Of a stretch of 64,000 nt of DNA, positions 52,863 through 61,610 are shown in pieces. Numbering within the stretch: position 1 is the stretch's first letter; each line of letters begins with the position of its first letter. The DNA lies in the NCBI RefSeq assembly GCF_009649955.1, contig NZ_CP045875.1, forward strand, positions 2,572,501-2,636,500, given 5' to 3'. Below the pieces are notes generated by a model. The model was not told the DNA's origin. It saw only the letters and a list, made by a program, of their open reading frames with translations, and searched no databases. The DNA comes from Heliorestis convoluta. GTDB lineage: Bacteria > Bacillota > Desulfitobacteriia > Heliobacteriales > Heliobacteriaceae. A program made the position numbers and the translations under genes.

Positions 52863-52889
52863 ACATCTTAATTTTACGAGCATAAGCTA
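52863..52889 (+). promoter_or_regulatory. sigma-K-type promoter of the 52.9-kb gene
   Basis: AC (52863-52864), a 16-bp spacer and CATAAGCTA (52881-52889) match AC-N16-CATANNNTA exactly, 25 bp before the start codon at 52914. Confidence 0.65.
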
Positions 52890-52913
52890 TACAGAGAGGG
52901 GCTGTTGGCTATT

Positions 52914-53213
52914 ATGCACGGAAACAAAGGAAAGAACTGCCGAAAAATTACAGACTACGGGACCCATGATTTATTTTTAGGCAAAAATCTCGACATCGTT
53001 ACAGCAGCTTTGTTGCTAACAGGTAAACTCAAGGTGGACTCTGTAAAACTTTTTCGGGGATCACCTGTTGTGTCCGTAGAGCTGCTAGGCAAGTACTTGA
53101 ACAATAATAATGAAAAATCGAATAAATTGGCCGAGTTTTTGAAGAAAAATGGCGATATGACCATTGATGAAGTTTTCGAGGCCTTTCAAAAAAGAATGGA
53201 AAAGGATGATTAA
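52914..53213 (+). CDS. hypothetical protein, probably spore-related
   Basis: I do not recognise this 99-residue basic protein (NCRKITDYGTHDLFLGKNLDIVTAALLLTGKLKVDSVKLFRGSP). It has no signal peptide. It probably starts at ATG 52914; TTG 52905 is also open but too close to GAGAGGGG. The sigma-K-type promoter points to sporulation. It forms an operon with the small membrane protein gene at 53217. Confidence 0.65.
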   Translation: MHGNKGKNCRKITDYGTHDLFLGKNLDIVTAALLLTGKLKVDSVKLFRGSPVVSVELLGKYLNNNNEKSNKLAEFLKKNGDMTIDEVFEAFQKRMEKDD

Positions 53214-53216
53214 TCC

Positions 53217-53363
53217 ATGACCTATCAAAAGGATAAGAAAAAAGAGAAAGACCTTGCTTTTCCCGGTCGGGCTTTGTCTGAAAGCATAGCCCTGCTGGCT
53301 TTGATTTTCTTGTTAATATTCGGTTCTAAAGATATAAAAGATTTAACAGACTCACCGGAATAA
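53217..53363 (+). CDS. small membrane protein, 48 aa
   Basis: This frame begins 3 bp after the preceding stop, behind AAAGGATG. The product has a Lys/Glu-rich start (MTYQKDKKKEKDLAFPGRAL), one membrane segment (SESIALLALIFLLIFG) and a short acidic end. I know no family. Its tight spacing argues that it is translated with the gene at 52914, and perhaps in sporulating cells. Confidence 0.6.
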   Translation: MTYQKDKKKEKDLAFPGRALSESIALLALIFLLIFGSKDIKDLTDSPE

Positions 53364-53425
53364 GCAATTGAAATTTTGTAGAGGTGTAGTTATAGGCTGT
53401 GGTGGAGAGAACCGTTGCCGTTGAA

Positions 53426-53453
53426 ATAAAAAAAGTGAAGCCTTTACACTTCA
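53426..53453 (-). terminator. terminator after the 65-residue protein gene
   Basis: GTGAAG pairs with CTTCAC around TGTAAAGG, followed on the minus strand by seven T. Confidence 0.7.
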
Positions 53454-53470
53454 CACAAAAAACATGCTTA

Positions 53471-53668
53471 TTACTTTTTTTCTTGTTGATTCTTTCTACG
53501 TAACGTCTTCATTATTTTTTTTGCTTTGTCCCAATCTTGTAACATTAGAATAGATAGTTCCGTGTATAACAGAGCAAACTCTTCTTCTGACATATCGGCA
53601 ATTCTATTTTGTAGTTCATTTGTATCTAAGCTTAACAAATCTTCTATTTTTTTATGGGTCATTAACAC
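53471..53668 (-). CDS. hypothetical protein, 65 aa
   Basis: A small helical protein (HKKIEDLLSLDTNELQNRIADMSEEEFALLYTELSILM) with a basic end, family unknown. GGGAGGGAAA precedes GTG 53668; ATG 53662 is equally likely. It lies 30 bp downstream of the chemoreceptor remnant on the same strand. Confidence 0.55.
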   Translation of the reverse strand: MLMTHKKIEDLLSLDTNELQNRIADMSEEEFALLYTELSILMLQDWDKAKKIMKTLRRKNQQEKK

Positions 53669-53700
53669 TTTCCCTCCCTAAAATAGTTACCCCTTCTAGG

Positions 53701-55150
53701 TTATAATCTCTCAACCATTGTTTTTAATCTGTCTGCTATTGCCATAAGCTTTCTAGCATTCTCAGCTACTTGTTCTGCTCCTGCAGATTGTTCTTCTGTT
53801 GTGGCTGATACTTCTTCTATGCTTGCAGAAATTTCTTCACTGACGACTGATATATTTTGTGCTGACTTTACCACTTCTTCCGAACTTGCCCTCATTTCTT
53901 CCGTTGCTACCGAGACCTCTTGAATATCTTCAATAACAGACTTGACGGAAGCTGATATAACTTCAAATTGTTGTTCAACCTCTTTTATCATCTTCGCTTC
54001 ATCTGACACAACATGGGTAGCTTTTTCAATTTCCCCTACAATGAGTTTAATTTCTTCTTGTACACTGTGAATGATGTTGGATATATCGACGGCAGCTGCT
54101 CCTGCTTGCCCTGCTAGTTTTCTAACTTCATCTGCTACAACAGCAAAGCCTTTTCCTGCTTCACCAGCTCTAGCTGCTTCGATGGCTGCATTGAGAGCCA
54201 GTAAATTGGTCTGATCAGCAATGGTTGAAATGGAACTAACGATTTTTCCTATCTCCGTTGACTTGGCCGATAGTTGAAAGGCTGCCTTTTTGTTATGATT
54301 CACTGCTTTTTCGATGACTATAATTTCTTCTGATACCTTGTGCAACTGCTCTACACCAGCTTTTGTTAAGTCCATAGCTTCAGCAGAAGCCGATGATACA
54401 GAACTTGTTCTTTCTGTTACTTCTTTGATCACCTGGACAACTTGTTCTAGTAGTGATGTTGATTTGACTGTTTCTTTTGACTGTTCCATAGCTCCTTTTG
54501 CTAGTTCTTGTACAGTAAGTGCAACTTGCTCTGATCCCTTTCCTGATTCTTCGGATGTTTTTTCTAGTTCCCTAGATGAGCTAACCAAATCAACAACAAA
54601 GGTATTTAAGTTTTGTACAGTTTTATTTATCGCGATTATCAATTCTTTACCAATTAGCCAAGATATTGAGGCCACTATAATGATAAGACTGAAAAGTACA
54701 ATGTATATGACAATCTCAATTTTTTGTGAATAAGCGTATTTTTCATAGGCTATATCTTGATTTAGTTGTACTAAGAAATCAAAAATGTGATTAACTTTTT
54801 CTTCCTGTGCTTCGTAATCTCCTTGCATCAATGCGTTAAGTTCTTCTGTGTTTTTTTGACTACTTAATTGCAAAACTTTATTCTCATACTCTCTTAGTAT
54901 AGGCAACAGTGTTATAAGTTCGTTCATTAGCTTCTCTTCTTCAGGAACTAAATAAGAATCTAAATACCTTTCAATTGCATGATCCATTTCATTACGGTGG
55001 TTAGAAATATCACTTAGTAATTGATTCATTTCAACAGGATCATTCGTAATGATGTGTTCTAGAATAAGATTTTCCACAGACGAATCATGATGTCTGACCG
55101 TTGTGATTTCTTTCAATGGAAGAACTCTATCGTGATAAACTTCATCTAAT
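53701..55150 (-). pseudogene. methyl-accepting chemotaxis protein, 5'-truncated
   Basis: The signalling domain is intact (hairpin tip [38 protein letters not shown]) with a membrane segment ([24 protein letters not shown]) before it. Upstream, a four-helix-bundle ligand domain is present but begins at [18 protein letters not shown]; the first membrane segment and signal anchor are missing. The only start is an internal TTG (55116) without a ribosome site, and the frame runs without a start to about 55150. There the plus-strand Doc remnant begins. It is probably not a functional receptor. Confidence 0.85.
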
Positions 55151-55153
55151 TGC

Positions 55154-55440
55154 TTGTTAATTACCGCTAAACAATCGGCTTTTGGTCGTGATGCTTATCC
55201 AACTTTGTTTGAAAAAGCAGGGGCTTTATTAGAATCACTAGCCAAAAATCATGCTTTCCATAATGCCAATAAAAGAACGGCTTTTTTGGCGTTGCTTCAG
55301 TTTCTAGCTTATAATGGATATCATTTTGAAATGCATCCCAAAAAAGCCGTTGATTTTGTTGTAGATGTGGTCAAATCATAAGTACGATTTAGAGGAAATT
55401 GTGGCGATAATTGAAGAACATAGTTTTAAAGAGACTTGAT
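55154..55440 (+). pseudogene. Doc/Fic-family toxin remnant (truncated and frameshifted)
   Basis: The product [19 protein letters not shown] followed by HAFHNANKRTAFLALLQF carries the Fic motif of death-on-curing toxins (HxFxxANKRT). The N-terminal half, normally about 40-50 residues, is missing at the joint with the chemoreceptor. After VVDVVKS a TAA stops the frame, but dropping one T near 55381 continues as KYDLEEIVAIIEEHSFKET, the usual end of the family. So it has both a 5' truncation and a frameshift. No Phd antitoxin is visible. Confidence 0.8.
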
Positions 55441-55552
55441 ACAGTTCAAGTTATAGAAAGCGCATGAATCAGCATTAATAGGTAGCGCACGGCTTTTTCT
55501 ATGGTTGGATCTTGTCCCTCCCATTTCTTCTACCTCCCTAACTTGATACCGA
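55441..55552. other. short gap without recognisable gene
   Basis: This 112-bp stretch joins the Doc remnant to the IS4 remnant. I see no gene, repeat or terminator in it. It may hold the scar of the element's insertion. Confidence 0.3.
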
Positions 55553-55975
55553 TGGACTTATTAAAATATTTGTAGCTGCTCAGCTTGATGGCTGGCTGTC
55601 TTACACAGAAATAGAAAAAAGATCGAAGGCGAATCCTGAACTTTGTAAAGAATTTGGAATAGAAACGTTTAGTGGCTCTCAATTAAGTCGACGAATTAAC
55701 GTATTACCAACGGAGTTGCTTCGAGATTTATATATAATGGTTGTGGAAAAGCTTCGAACGTGACACAACATTCAAAAGGATTATCAAAAAGAATTGGCAT
55801 ACTAAGCATTCTTGATGCAACCCATCTAAAATTACCGGAAAATATATGCGACTGGGCCTATGTTACAAAGGGATGGAATGTAGTAAAAATGCATACCCGA
55901 CTCATTGTAGCATCACCAGACACGGCTTATCCGGACAAAATACTACCTTCGAGAAAAATCGTGTATTTTTGTTGT
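55553..55975 (+). pseudogene. IS4-family transposase remnant
   Basis: Two frames join to give an IS4-type transposase N-terminal half. The first is TDGLIKIFVAAQLDGWLSYTEIEKRSK with SQLSRRINVLPTELL, ending at a TGA near 55762; the second continues with LSKRIGILSILDATHLKLPE (the first catalytic Asp) and VVKMHTRLIVASPDTAYPDKILPS. The remaining half of the enzyme, with the later DDE residues, is absent. A frameshift and 3' truncation make it inactive. No inverted repeats are apparent. Confidence 0.8.
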
Positions 55976-56122
55976 ATAACAGGCGAAGTCTTCTATCTCG
56001 CGACCCACTTTATGTCCTACCCATTTGCCGTTCTTCTTTTTATTCGATTTCTTCCTTTTTTTCTTGTTAGGAATACGAAGATGATCTTCCATCATATCGG
56101 GTTCTTGTGATAAACTATGCAT
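55943..56122 (-). pseudogene. 5' end of a second, unidentified element gene (59 aa, basic)
   Basis: The minus strand carries a good ribosome site (AAGGGAGG) before ATG 56122 and a frame of 59 codons, very Lys/Arg-rich (IPNKKKRKKSNKKKNGK), then NGKWVGHKVGREIEDFACYT. It ends as it runs into the IS4 remnant, so the last residues are read from foreign sequence. I do not recognise it. A transposase or related start is plausible because of the hairpin upstream. Confidence 0.45.
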
Positions 56123-56124
56123 AG

Positions 56125-56190
56125 AGGATTCCTCCCTTTGTGTGTTTTTGGTTAGCGCTTAAACACTTCGCAAATGGGTTGAGGAATCCT
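56125..56190 (-). promoter_or_regulatory. inverted repeat that hides the ribosome site of the 59-codon frame
   Basis: AGGATTCCTC (56125-56134) pairs exactly with GAGGAATCCT (56181-56190). On the minus strand the second arm includes the GAGG of the ribosome site. IS elements often use such a fold to block translation of readthrough transcripts. On the plus strand the arm is followed by eight T. Confidence 0.5.
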
Positions 56191-56197
56191 TTTTTTT

Positions 56198-56423
56198 GTG
56201 GAAAATTGAACCGTTAGGTGGAAAGCTAACATGTTTTTTGTCGTATTTGTATCGGGATTTCTGGAATTTTCACGTTTTCGTGACAATTTCGCTTAGCCCT
56301 GTGGCGTAAGGGTTAGAGGGCATTTTGGGGGTTAAGATGCGTAGACTCTGGCAATTAATGAGGTTGTTGTAATATAGAAGAAATTTTTTACTACGACTAT
56401 TACCAAAGAAGGGGAGATTTTAA
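56198..56423. other. intergenic region before msrB
   Basis: About 225 bp without a gene. AT-rich stretches could hold the msrB promoter, but no clear -35/-10 pair stands out. I see no repeat. Confidence 0.3.
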
Positions 56424-56873
56424 TTGAAGGACAAAAGAAAAGGCTTCTTCAACAAAGAAGAAGCTCTGAAAAAGTTAACGCCCATGCAATACCAGGTTAC
56501 GCAAAACAATGGCACAGAACCGCCTTTTCGCAATGAGTACTGGGATCAAAAGCAAGAAGGTATCTATGTTGATATTATCAGCGGCGAACCACTTTTTTCA
56601 TCAAAAGACAAGTTCGATTCTGGCTGTGGTTGGCCTAGCTTTACCAGGCCTTTGCTGGCTGATGAAGTTGAAGAGCGCAAAGATTTTAGTCATTTTATGA
56701 CTCGAACTGAAGTTCGAGGTAAAACGGCGGACTCCCATCTTGGACATGTCTTTAAGGATGGTCCTGCGCCAACAGGTCTTCGCTATTGCATTAACTCGGC
56801 AGCTTTGCGTTTTATACCGAAAGAAGATCTGGAGAAGGAAGGCTACGGGGAGTATTTGCAGTTGTTTGAGTAG
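56424..56873 (+). CDS. msrB: peptide-methionine (R)-S-oxide reductase
   Basis: MsrB repairs R-methionine sulfoxide in proteins. Conserved segments are [30 protein letters not shown] (resolving Cys), [15 protein letters not shown] and [13 protein letters not shown] (catalytic Cys). The usual zinc CxxC pairs are missing, as in B. subtilis MsrB. The TTG start at 56424 follows GGGGAG by 7 nt. It is the one intact-looking housekeeping gene among broken neighbours. Confidence 0.95.
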   Translation: MKDKRKGFFNKEEALKKLTPMQYQVTQNNGTEPPFRNEYWDQKQEGIYVDIISGEPLFSSKDKFDSGCGWPSFTRPLLADEVEERKDFSHFMTRTEVRGKTADSHLGHVFKDGPAPTGLRYCINSAALRFIPKEDLEKEGYGEYLQLFE

Positions 56874-56900
56874 GAGTAGAAGGGGGACGAAGCAAAGGGG

Positions 56901-56972
56901 GACGGCTCTGCTGTGTCATTTTTTAGTGCTAGCAAATTGCTTTGCCATACTAAAAAACACAGAAGAACCGTC
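56901..56972. repeat. imperfect inverted repeat after msrB (GACGGTTCTTCTGTG type)
   Basis: The arm GACGGCTCTGCTGTGTC...TTTTTTAGT (56901-56927) pairs with ACTAAAAAACACAGAAGAACCGTC (56949-56972). Related text GAGGGACGGTTCTTCTTGCACAC occurs at 61508-61530. It can act as a terminator and resembles a dispersed repeat of MITE or REP type. Confidence 0.6.
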
Positions 56973-57017
56973 ACTTTACGCTCCCTCTTGTGCTCCTTGT
57001 ACTATTTGTTTGCTTTT

Positions 57018-59075
57018 TTAAAAAAGAGGTCGAATAGCACCTACTTCACCTTTACCTCCTACGTTGTACCCAAGCATTTGATAACCTTTTAGCCTTTTGT
57101 GATACATTTTCTCCAATACTGGGACATTTTTATCGACATAGTCATATATCTTCACTTCATTCTTGCTATGATGCAGACGGTGTAATCGGCCAGCATATTG
57201 TTGCAAGGTGCCTTTCCAGGATATGGGTAAGGCTAGGAATAAAGTATCCAATCGGGCATCGTCAAAGCCCTCACCGATATATCTCCCCGTAGCAATTAAT
57301 ACCCGTTCTTCGTTATCAGGAATATTCGCTATTTTTTCATACACTTCTTTTCTTTGCTTAGAGCCTAAGCCACCCCGAAGCACGATAACGTTTTTTGCGA
57401 AGTTTTTTAACCTTTTTTCAAAATACTCCACGTGGTTTGTTCTTTCTGATAACAATATTGGTGTTCGGCCTGCTTCAAGAGCTAGTAATATATCATCAAA
57501 AATTAGATCGTTTCTTGCCTTGTCTTCGACTAATTGCGAGTAGATCTCCTGGATAGTTAAGTTTTCTTTATTTGTGGAAATGGTAAAGCTTGTATACCGT
57601 GGGACTACTATATGAGCAAATGGTCTATTTAACGCCTGCTTTTTGGCATCCACTTTGAAACGGATGGGACCACACTGCATCATTACTATAGGATGGTGTC
57701 CGTCTTTCCTTACAGGTGTAGCTGTTAGACCTAGAACATACTTTGCCTTCGCTTTTTTCATTACCTGTTCAAAGCTATATGCCGAGATATGGTGACACTC
57801 GTCTACAACAATATGTCCGTATTCTGCAATGAAGTCCTTAATTTGCCCTTTTACATTTAGACTTTGTATGACTCCAATATCAATATATCCTGTTCGTTTC
57901 TCTTTTCCCCCACCAATAGTGCCGATAGAATTGGGAGTTATATTCAAAAAACTTCCTAACCGCTCTTTCCATTGGTCCATCAAGTGTCGTCGATGCACCA
58001 GAATCAAGGTGTTTACTTTTCGTTCTACAATCATCCACGAAGCCACAACGGTTTTACCAAAAGCAGTTGTAGCAGAGAGAACTCCATTGTCATGTTTTAT
58101 TAACTCATTTACTGCAGTTTTCTGTAATTCTGTTAGTTCTCCGATAAAATTTATTTTTATTGTTTTTCCTTTTTCTCTCTGTTCCTCCCAAATTAACGTA
58201 ATGTTATGCTCATTGAACAAGTCTATGAGTTCTTCTTTGCAACCTCTAGGCAGAATGATGTAGGTAGGGCTGTTTTCTGCACAACTAATGATTCTTGGCT
58301 TTCCGTACGTAGAAAGCCTCATGGATTGGGCTTTGTAAAACTCAGGATTTTGAAAAGCTGCTATGGTCATGAGCTTTTGCATAAATGTAGTAGGTAGGCC
58401 GCTCTTCTCTACATAAAAAGAATTGCTTTCTATCACTTTTATAGTTGAAGGAAGTGCTCCTTCAATGTTCGAAGATCTCTTTTCTTGATCGGAAACATCT
58501 TTCCAGGGCTCTCTTTCTTCTAATACACTTAACTTTACTGGAAGAATTCCTGTGGACTTTTCTATATCTAATATTGTTGATTCTACTTGATCTGTTGTCA
58601 TCTTTAGAACGCTGGATAAAAATTTCCATTGATCTTCATAAGGTATGAATTGCCTATCGAGAAAAATGCTATTTCCTTGTAATTTTGATTGACCTTGAAG
58701 AGGAAGGGCAATCAAATTACCAAATCCTCCTTTTGGCATTGTGTCTTGATTTGGAAAGAGTCGGTCGTAAGATTCAAAGCCTATTTCATGGCGTTTTGAT
58801 AAACACTTTGTGAGAATGGCTGTTCCTAATTGTCTAGCCCGAGATGCTTCAATAGCTGCTTCAAAAAAGATCCATACATGTCCGCCATTTCCTGAGCGAG
58901 ATCGTTCGAGGATTGCAGGGACATTCAATTCTGCACAAGTATCAGTGAAGATAGATGCGTCTTCTTGCCACGTTCCTTTATCAAAGTCAATTGCAAGAAA
59001 TTTGCAAGTATCATCGTTACATAAGGGATATATGCCGACAGTATGATTCCCTGCTTTCGTTTCCCTAGGATGACT
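57018..59075 (-). pseudogene. TOTE-type primase-helicase, N-terminally truncated
   Basis: The C-terminal half is a superfamily 2 helicase: GVLSATTAFGKTVVAS (Walker A), IVVDECHHISAYS (motif II), GLTATPVRKDG (motif III), TGRYIGEGFDD and QQYAGRLHR (motifs V, VI). The N-terminal part belongs to an archaeo-eukaryotic primase: reading on from 58928 in frame gives GIYPLCNDDTCKFLAIDFDK with the catalytic DFD, then ERSRSGNGGHVWIFF. This order is that of TOTE conflict systems. The frame has no start codon upstream; it begins inside an RtcB fragment near 59075. Confidence 0.75.
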
Positions 59076-59550
59076 TTTCGTTGACTCAGTTCTTTCATGA
59101 CTTGTTCGGGAGAGTAGGCTTTTAGTGCTCCTTTGCGAGAAAGAATGCGTCCCGCACCGTGGGAGCAGGAGTGCAGAGCTTTGGCTTGTCCATGGCCACG
59201 AACAATATAGGAGTGCATGCCCATAGCACCGGGGATGATTCCTAATTCTCCCATGGCAACACGAATCGATCCCTTACGATAAACAACCAGATCTCGATTA
59301 AAGTGGTTCTCTAAAGCAGCGTAATTGTGATGAGCGTTGATCGGTTTTTCAAAGGATAGATCAGAAAAGTATTGGGACAAGACTTCTTGAACTTGAGCCA
59401 TGATTACAAGGCGGTTTTCTTGGGCAAAAGCAAGAGCTAAGTTCATCCATTCTAGATAGTCCATTCCTTCTTGGCTATCTAAAGGCAGGTGTGCCAGATC
59501 AGAGTTGGCCGTCGTCGTTGCCAATGCTTTCGCTTTTTCTATAGGATTTC
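59060..59550 (-). pseudogene. RtcB RNA ligase, internal fragment
   Basis: The frame reads ALATTTANSDLAHLPLDSQE, then INAHHNYAALENHF, VYRKGSIRVAMGELGIIPGAMG and SCSHGAGRILSRKGA, all typical of RtcB near its guanylylated His. The first third of the family (including metal-binding residues) and the last part are missing. The right end passes into another frame at about 59060-59090, where the TOTE primase continues. Both ends are broken, so activity is unlikely. Confidence 0.78.
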
Positions 59551-59659
59551 AAAGCAGAACGCCCTCCTTTTCAGAATTACAAGGATCTCCATTCATAATA
59601 GCAGGAAGTATCTCCATATCAAAGCCGGCTTTTAATGCGCTTGCCATCGCCAATCGGAA

Positions 59660-59854
59660 GATTATCTTAAAGAATGTATTTTGTATACACAGCGCCGTGT
59701 TTACGATCAAATGATGAGGGCTCAACAATCTGTAACTAGTGCTATTCAATCGATTGCTCAAGCGATAGATCAAGAAAATGTAGGCGAAAGCAGGCTGAAT
59801 GAGGCTCGTGCTAATCTACAGTCGGTTACTGTCCTCTTACCCAGGCGAGATTGA
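59660..59854 (+). pseudogene. unidentified gene fragment
   Basis: A plus-strand frame reads YTQRRVYDQMMRAQQSVTSA and ANLQSVTVLLPRRD before a TGA, with a coding-like composition but no start. I cannot name its family. On the other strand, FRLAMASALKAGFDMEIL (near 59600-59650) resembles the end of Rpn-like proteins. Confidence 0.3.
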
Positions 59855-60154
59855 TTTTTCGTAGATTGTAATGCCAATTCTATTAATATTTTCAATCAAA
59901 TCTTGGTTTTCAATTTTTTCAACTATCGTTAAATCAATTTTATAGGGCAAATATAGTTCGTCTAACACTAAAGATATTTTGTATAGTTCTCGTATATCTA
60001 ATTCTTTGCCTACTAACGCTACGTCTATATCAGAGCCATTTTTAAAATTCCCTTGTGCTCTTGAGCCATAAAGAATTGCTTTGTCAATTTTTGGGTTTTT
60101 GGAAAAAATGGTGATTATGCTTTCTAATGTACTGTCTTGGAGGCCGTATTTCAT
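59837..60154 (-). CDS. minimal nucleotidyltransferase (MNT), orphan
   Basis: The 105-residue protein has the MNT active site GSRAQGNFKNGSDIDVALVG, with an AxDID-type Asp pair and a later basic part (YLPYKIDLTIVEKIE). MNT proteins are usually the antitoxin partners of HEPN toxins, but none lies beside it here. ATG 60154 follows GAGGAGAG; a longer frame from 60175 is less likely. A similar pair, with its HEPN gene, lies at 61611-62468. Confidence 0.8.
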   Translation of the reverse strand: MKYGLQDSTLESIITIFSKNPKIDKAILYGSRAQGNFKNGSDIDVALVGKELDIRELYKISLVLDELYLPYKIDLTIVEKIENQDLIENINRIGITIYEKSISPG

Positions 60155-60200
60155 TTTTTCTTGTTCTCTCCTCATTTTAAATCAAGCATATTGTGTCCTC

Positions 60201-60887
60201 TTACCTTTGATAAGGCTTTGCGAACAGATCTGTCACACCTTTTTGTTTGGCTTCTTTTTTTATTTGATAATTCAATAAAGTACAGAGTGGTCGAATCAGC
60301 AAGGTTGGGATCTGGCCTTGAAGCAATTTTTGCGCTTTTTCTGAAATCATTCGATCTGCCAGTACATCTTGTGCAGCTATTTCCATGGCGGAAAGAAGCT
60401 TTTTGCCTTTAGAGCCAAGGCTTTCGAAGGCAACTCCATTAATGAGGGAACCACCACCGTAGCCTAGCCCACCCATCCAACGCATTTTCGTGGTTAGGGC
60501 AAAAAATCGGCAGGTTTCTAGCAAGGGCTCACAACGGGTTACGTCTGGAAATCCACACTGGCCCAGTGCGAAAAATTTTTTATCTTCTAGCAAATCAGGC
60601 GCTTCGGAAGCAAGCTTTTCCAGGAGCCAAAGCGTGGGATAGGGCAAGGTATCGGTATAAACAGGTGCGACCAAGCAAAGCGTATGACTTTCAGCAATAG
60701 ACTTTTTGAGTTCTTCTACTTTGCCTTCTTGCTCAAAAAGGTCGACAACATGGTAAAGTGTTGCACTATGGCCAGCCGCTTCGGTGCTTTTTTGGATGGC
60801 TTCGGCAAAGCGAAAAGAGGTTTTTTTCTTCCGTGTACTGCCGGCAATAATAACCATATGTTGCTGTGTTCTTTTAGTGCTCATCAT
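60201..60887 (-). CDS. NAD(P)H-dependent oxidoreductase, flavodoxin-like fold
   Basis: The protein starts with VIIAGSTRKKKTSFRFAEAI, a flavin-phosphate loop, and continues with LVAPVYTDTLPYPTLWLLEKL, typical of FMN reductase-like proteins. It has 228 residues, with a C-terminal helical part. It overlaps the upstream flavodoxin-fold gene by 14 bp, so they are translated together. ATG 60887 follows AAGGAG. The substrate is unknown. Confidence 0.75.
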   Translation of the reverse strand: MMSTKRTQQHMVIIAGSTRKKKTSFRFAEAIQKSTEAAGHSATLYHVVDLFEQEGKVEELKKSIAESHTLCLVAPVYTDTLPYPTLWLLEKLASEAPDLLEDKKFFALGQCGFPDVTRCEPLLETCRFFALTTKMRWMGGLGYGGGSLINGVAFESLGSKGKKLLSAMEIAAQDVLADRMISEKAQKLLQGQIPTLLIRPLCTLLNYQIKKEAKQKGVTDLFAKPYQR

Positions 60888-61452
60888 GGCAGCACTCCTT
60901 TAGGGTCGTCGCAATGACAGCTTCTATTTGGCCGAGAGATTGGGATCGTTTAAAAGTAAGTGCTTGATGATAAGACACTTGCATATTCAGAGCATTATGT
61001 TCCACCAGTGCTGCAAAGCTCTTAGCTTGCCCTGGTAGTTCTATTTCTTCTATACCAATAGCAAGCAAGGCTTTCAGGTTATTGTATCGTCCAGCACGGA
61101 TCATATGCCCCTGGTAGCAGGCAAAAGTAGGCAAGGCCATAAGTTGAAATTTGTCAGCTGCTTTTTTGAGCAAACTGTTATAACCGCCAAAACGAATGGG
61201 CGTAAGTAGCACTAATAGAGAGTTGTTCACAATAGCTTTCATTATTTCATGTTGATCATCTTGGGCCACACAAAGTCCTGGCGATTGCATGGAACAACTA
61301 CCACAAGCTGTACAAGGTAGGATGCGTTGTTTGCGAAGCTGAAAAGCGTGTACTGGCACATTCTTTTGGGCCAGCTTTTTTGTTAGCAAGCTTTCAATAT
61401 CGTGCAAGATGGTGTTTTCACTTTCTGTGGCATTGAGAATGACGGCTCCCAT
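60874..61452 (-). CDS. flavodoxin-fold oxidoreductase with Cys cluster
   Basis: The protein reads MGAVILNATESENTILHDIE, then CTACGSCSMQSPGLCV, VLLTPIRFGGYNSLLKKAADKFQ. The four-Cys segment could be an iron-sulfur or redox site, as in iron-sulfur flavoproteins. I placed the start at ATG 61452 behind AAGGAGGCTAAGCTT; the frame further upstream to 61647 crosses the repeat region and is not supported. It is the first gene of the pair. Confidence 0.8.
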   Translation of the reverse strand: MGAVILNATESENTILHDIESLLTKKLAQKNVPVHAFQLRKQRILPCTACGSCSMQSPGLCVAQDDQHEIMKAIVNNSLLVLLTPIRFGGYNSLLKKAADKFQLMALPTFACYQGHMIRAGRYNNLKALLAIGIEEIELPGQAKSFAALVEHNALNMQVSYHQALTFKRSQSLGQIEAVIATTLKECCHDEH

Positions 61453-61507
61453 AAGCTTAGCCTCCTTTTTTTCTTTTATGGTCCCCTTGGTGGCGCTTAG
61501 TAGCATA

Positions 61508-61530
61508 GAGGGACGGTTCTTCTTGCACAC
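61508..61530. repeat. second copy of the GGACGGTTCTTCT motif
   Basis: GAGGGACGGTTCTTCTTGCA resembles the arms of the inverted repeat at 56901-56972 (GACGGTTCTTCTGTG). It lies between divergent genes. One arm only is present. Confidence 0.4.
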
Positions 61531-61610
61531 TGGGATAATTTTCTCTTTTAATTTTTTGGGGATTTTAGTAAAATAATAGATAGGAGTGGAAAAAGGAGGG
61601 TGTATATTTG

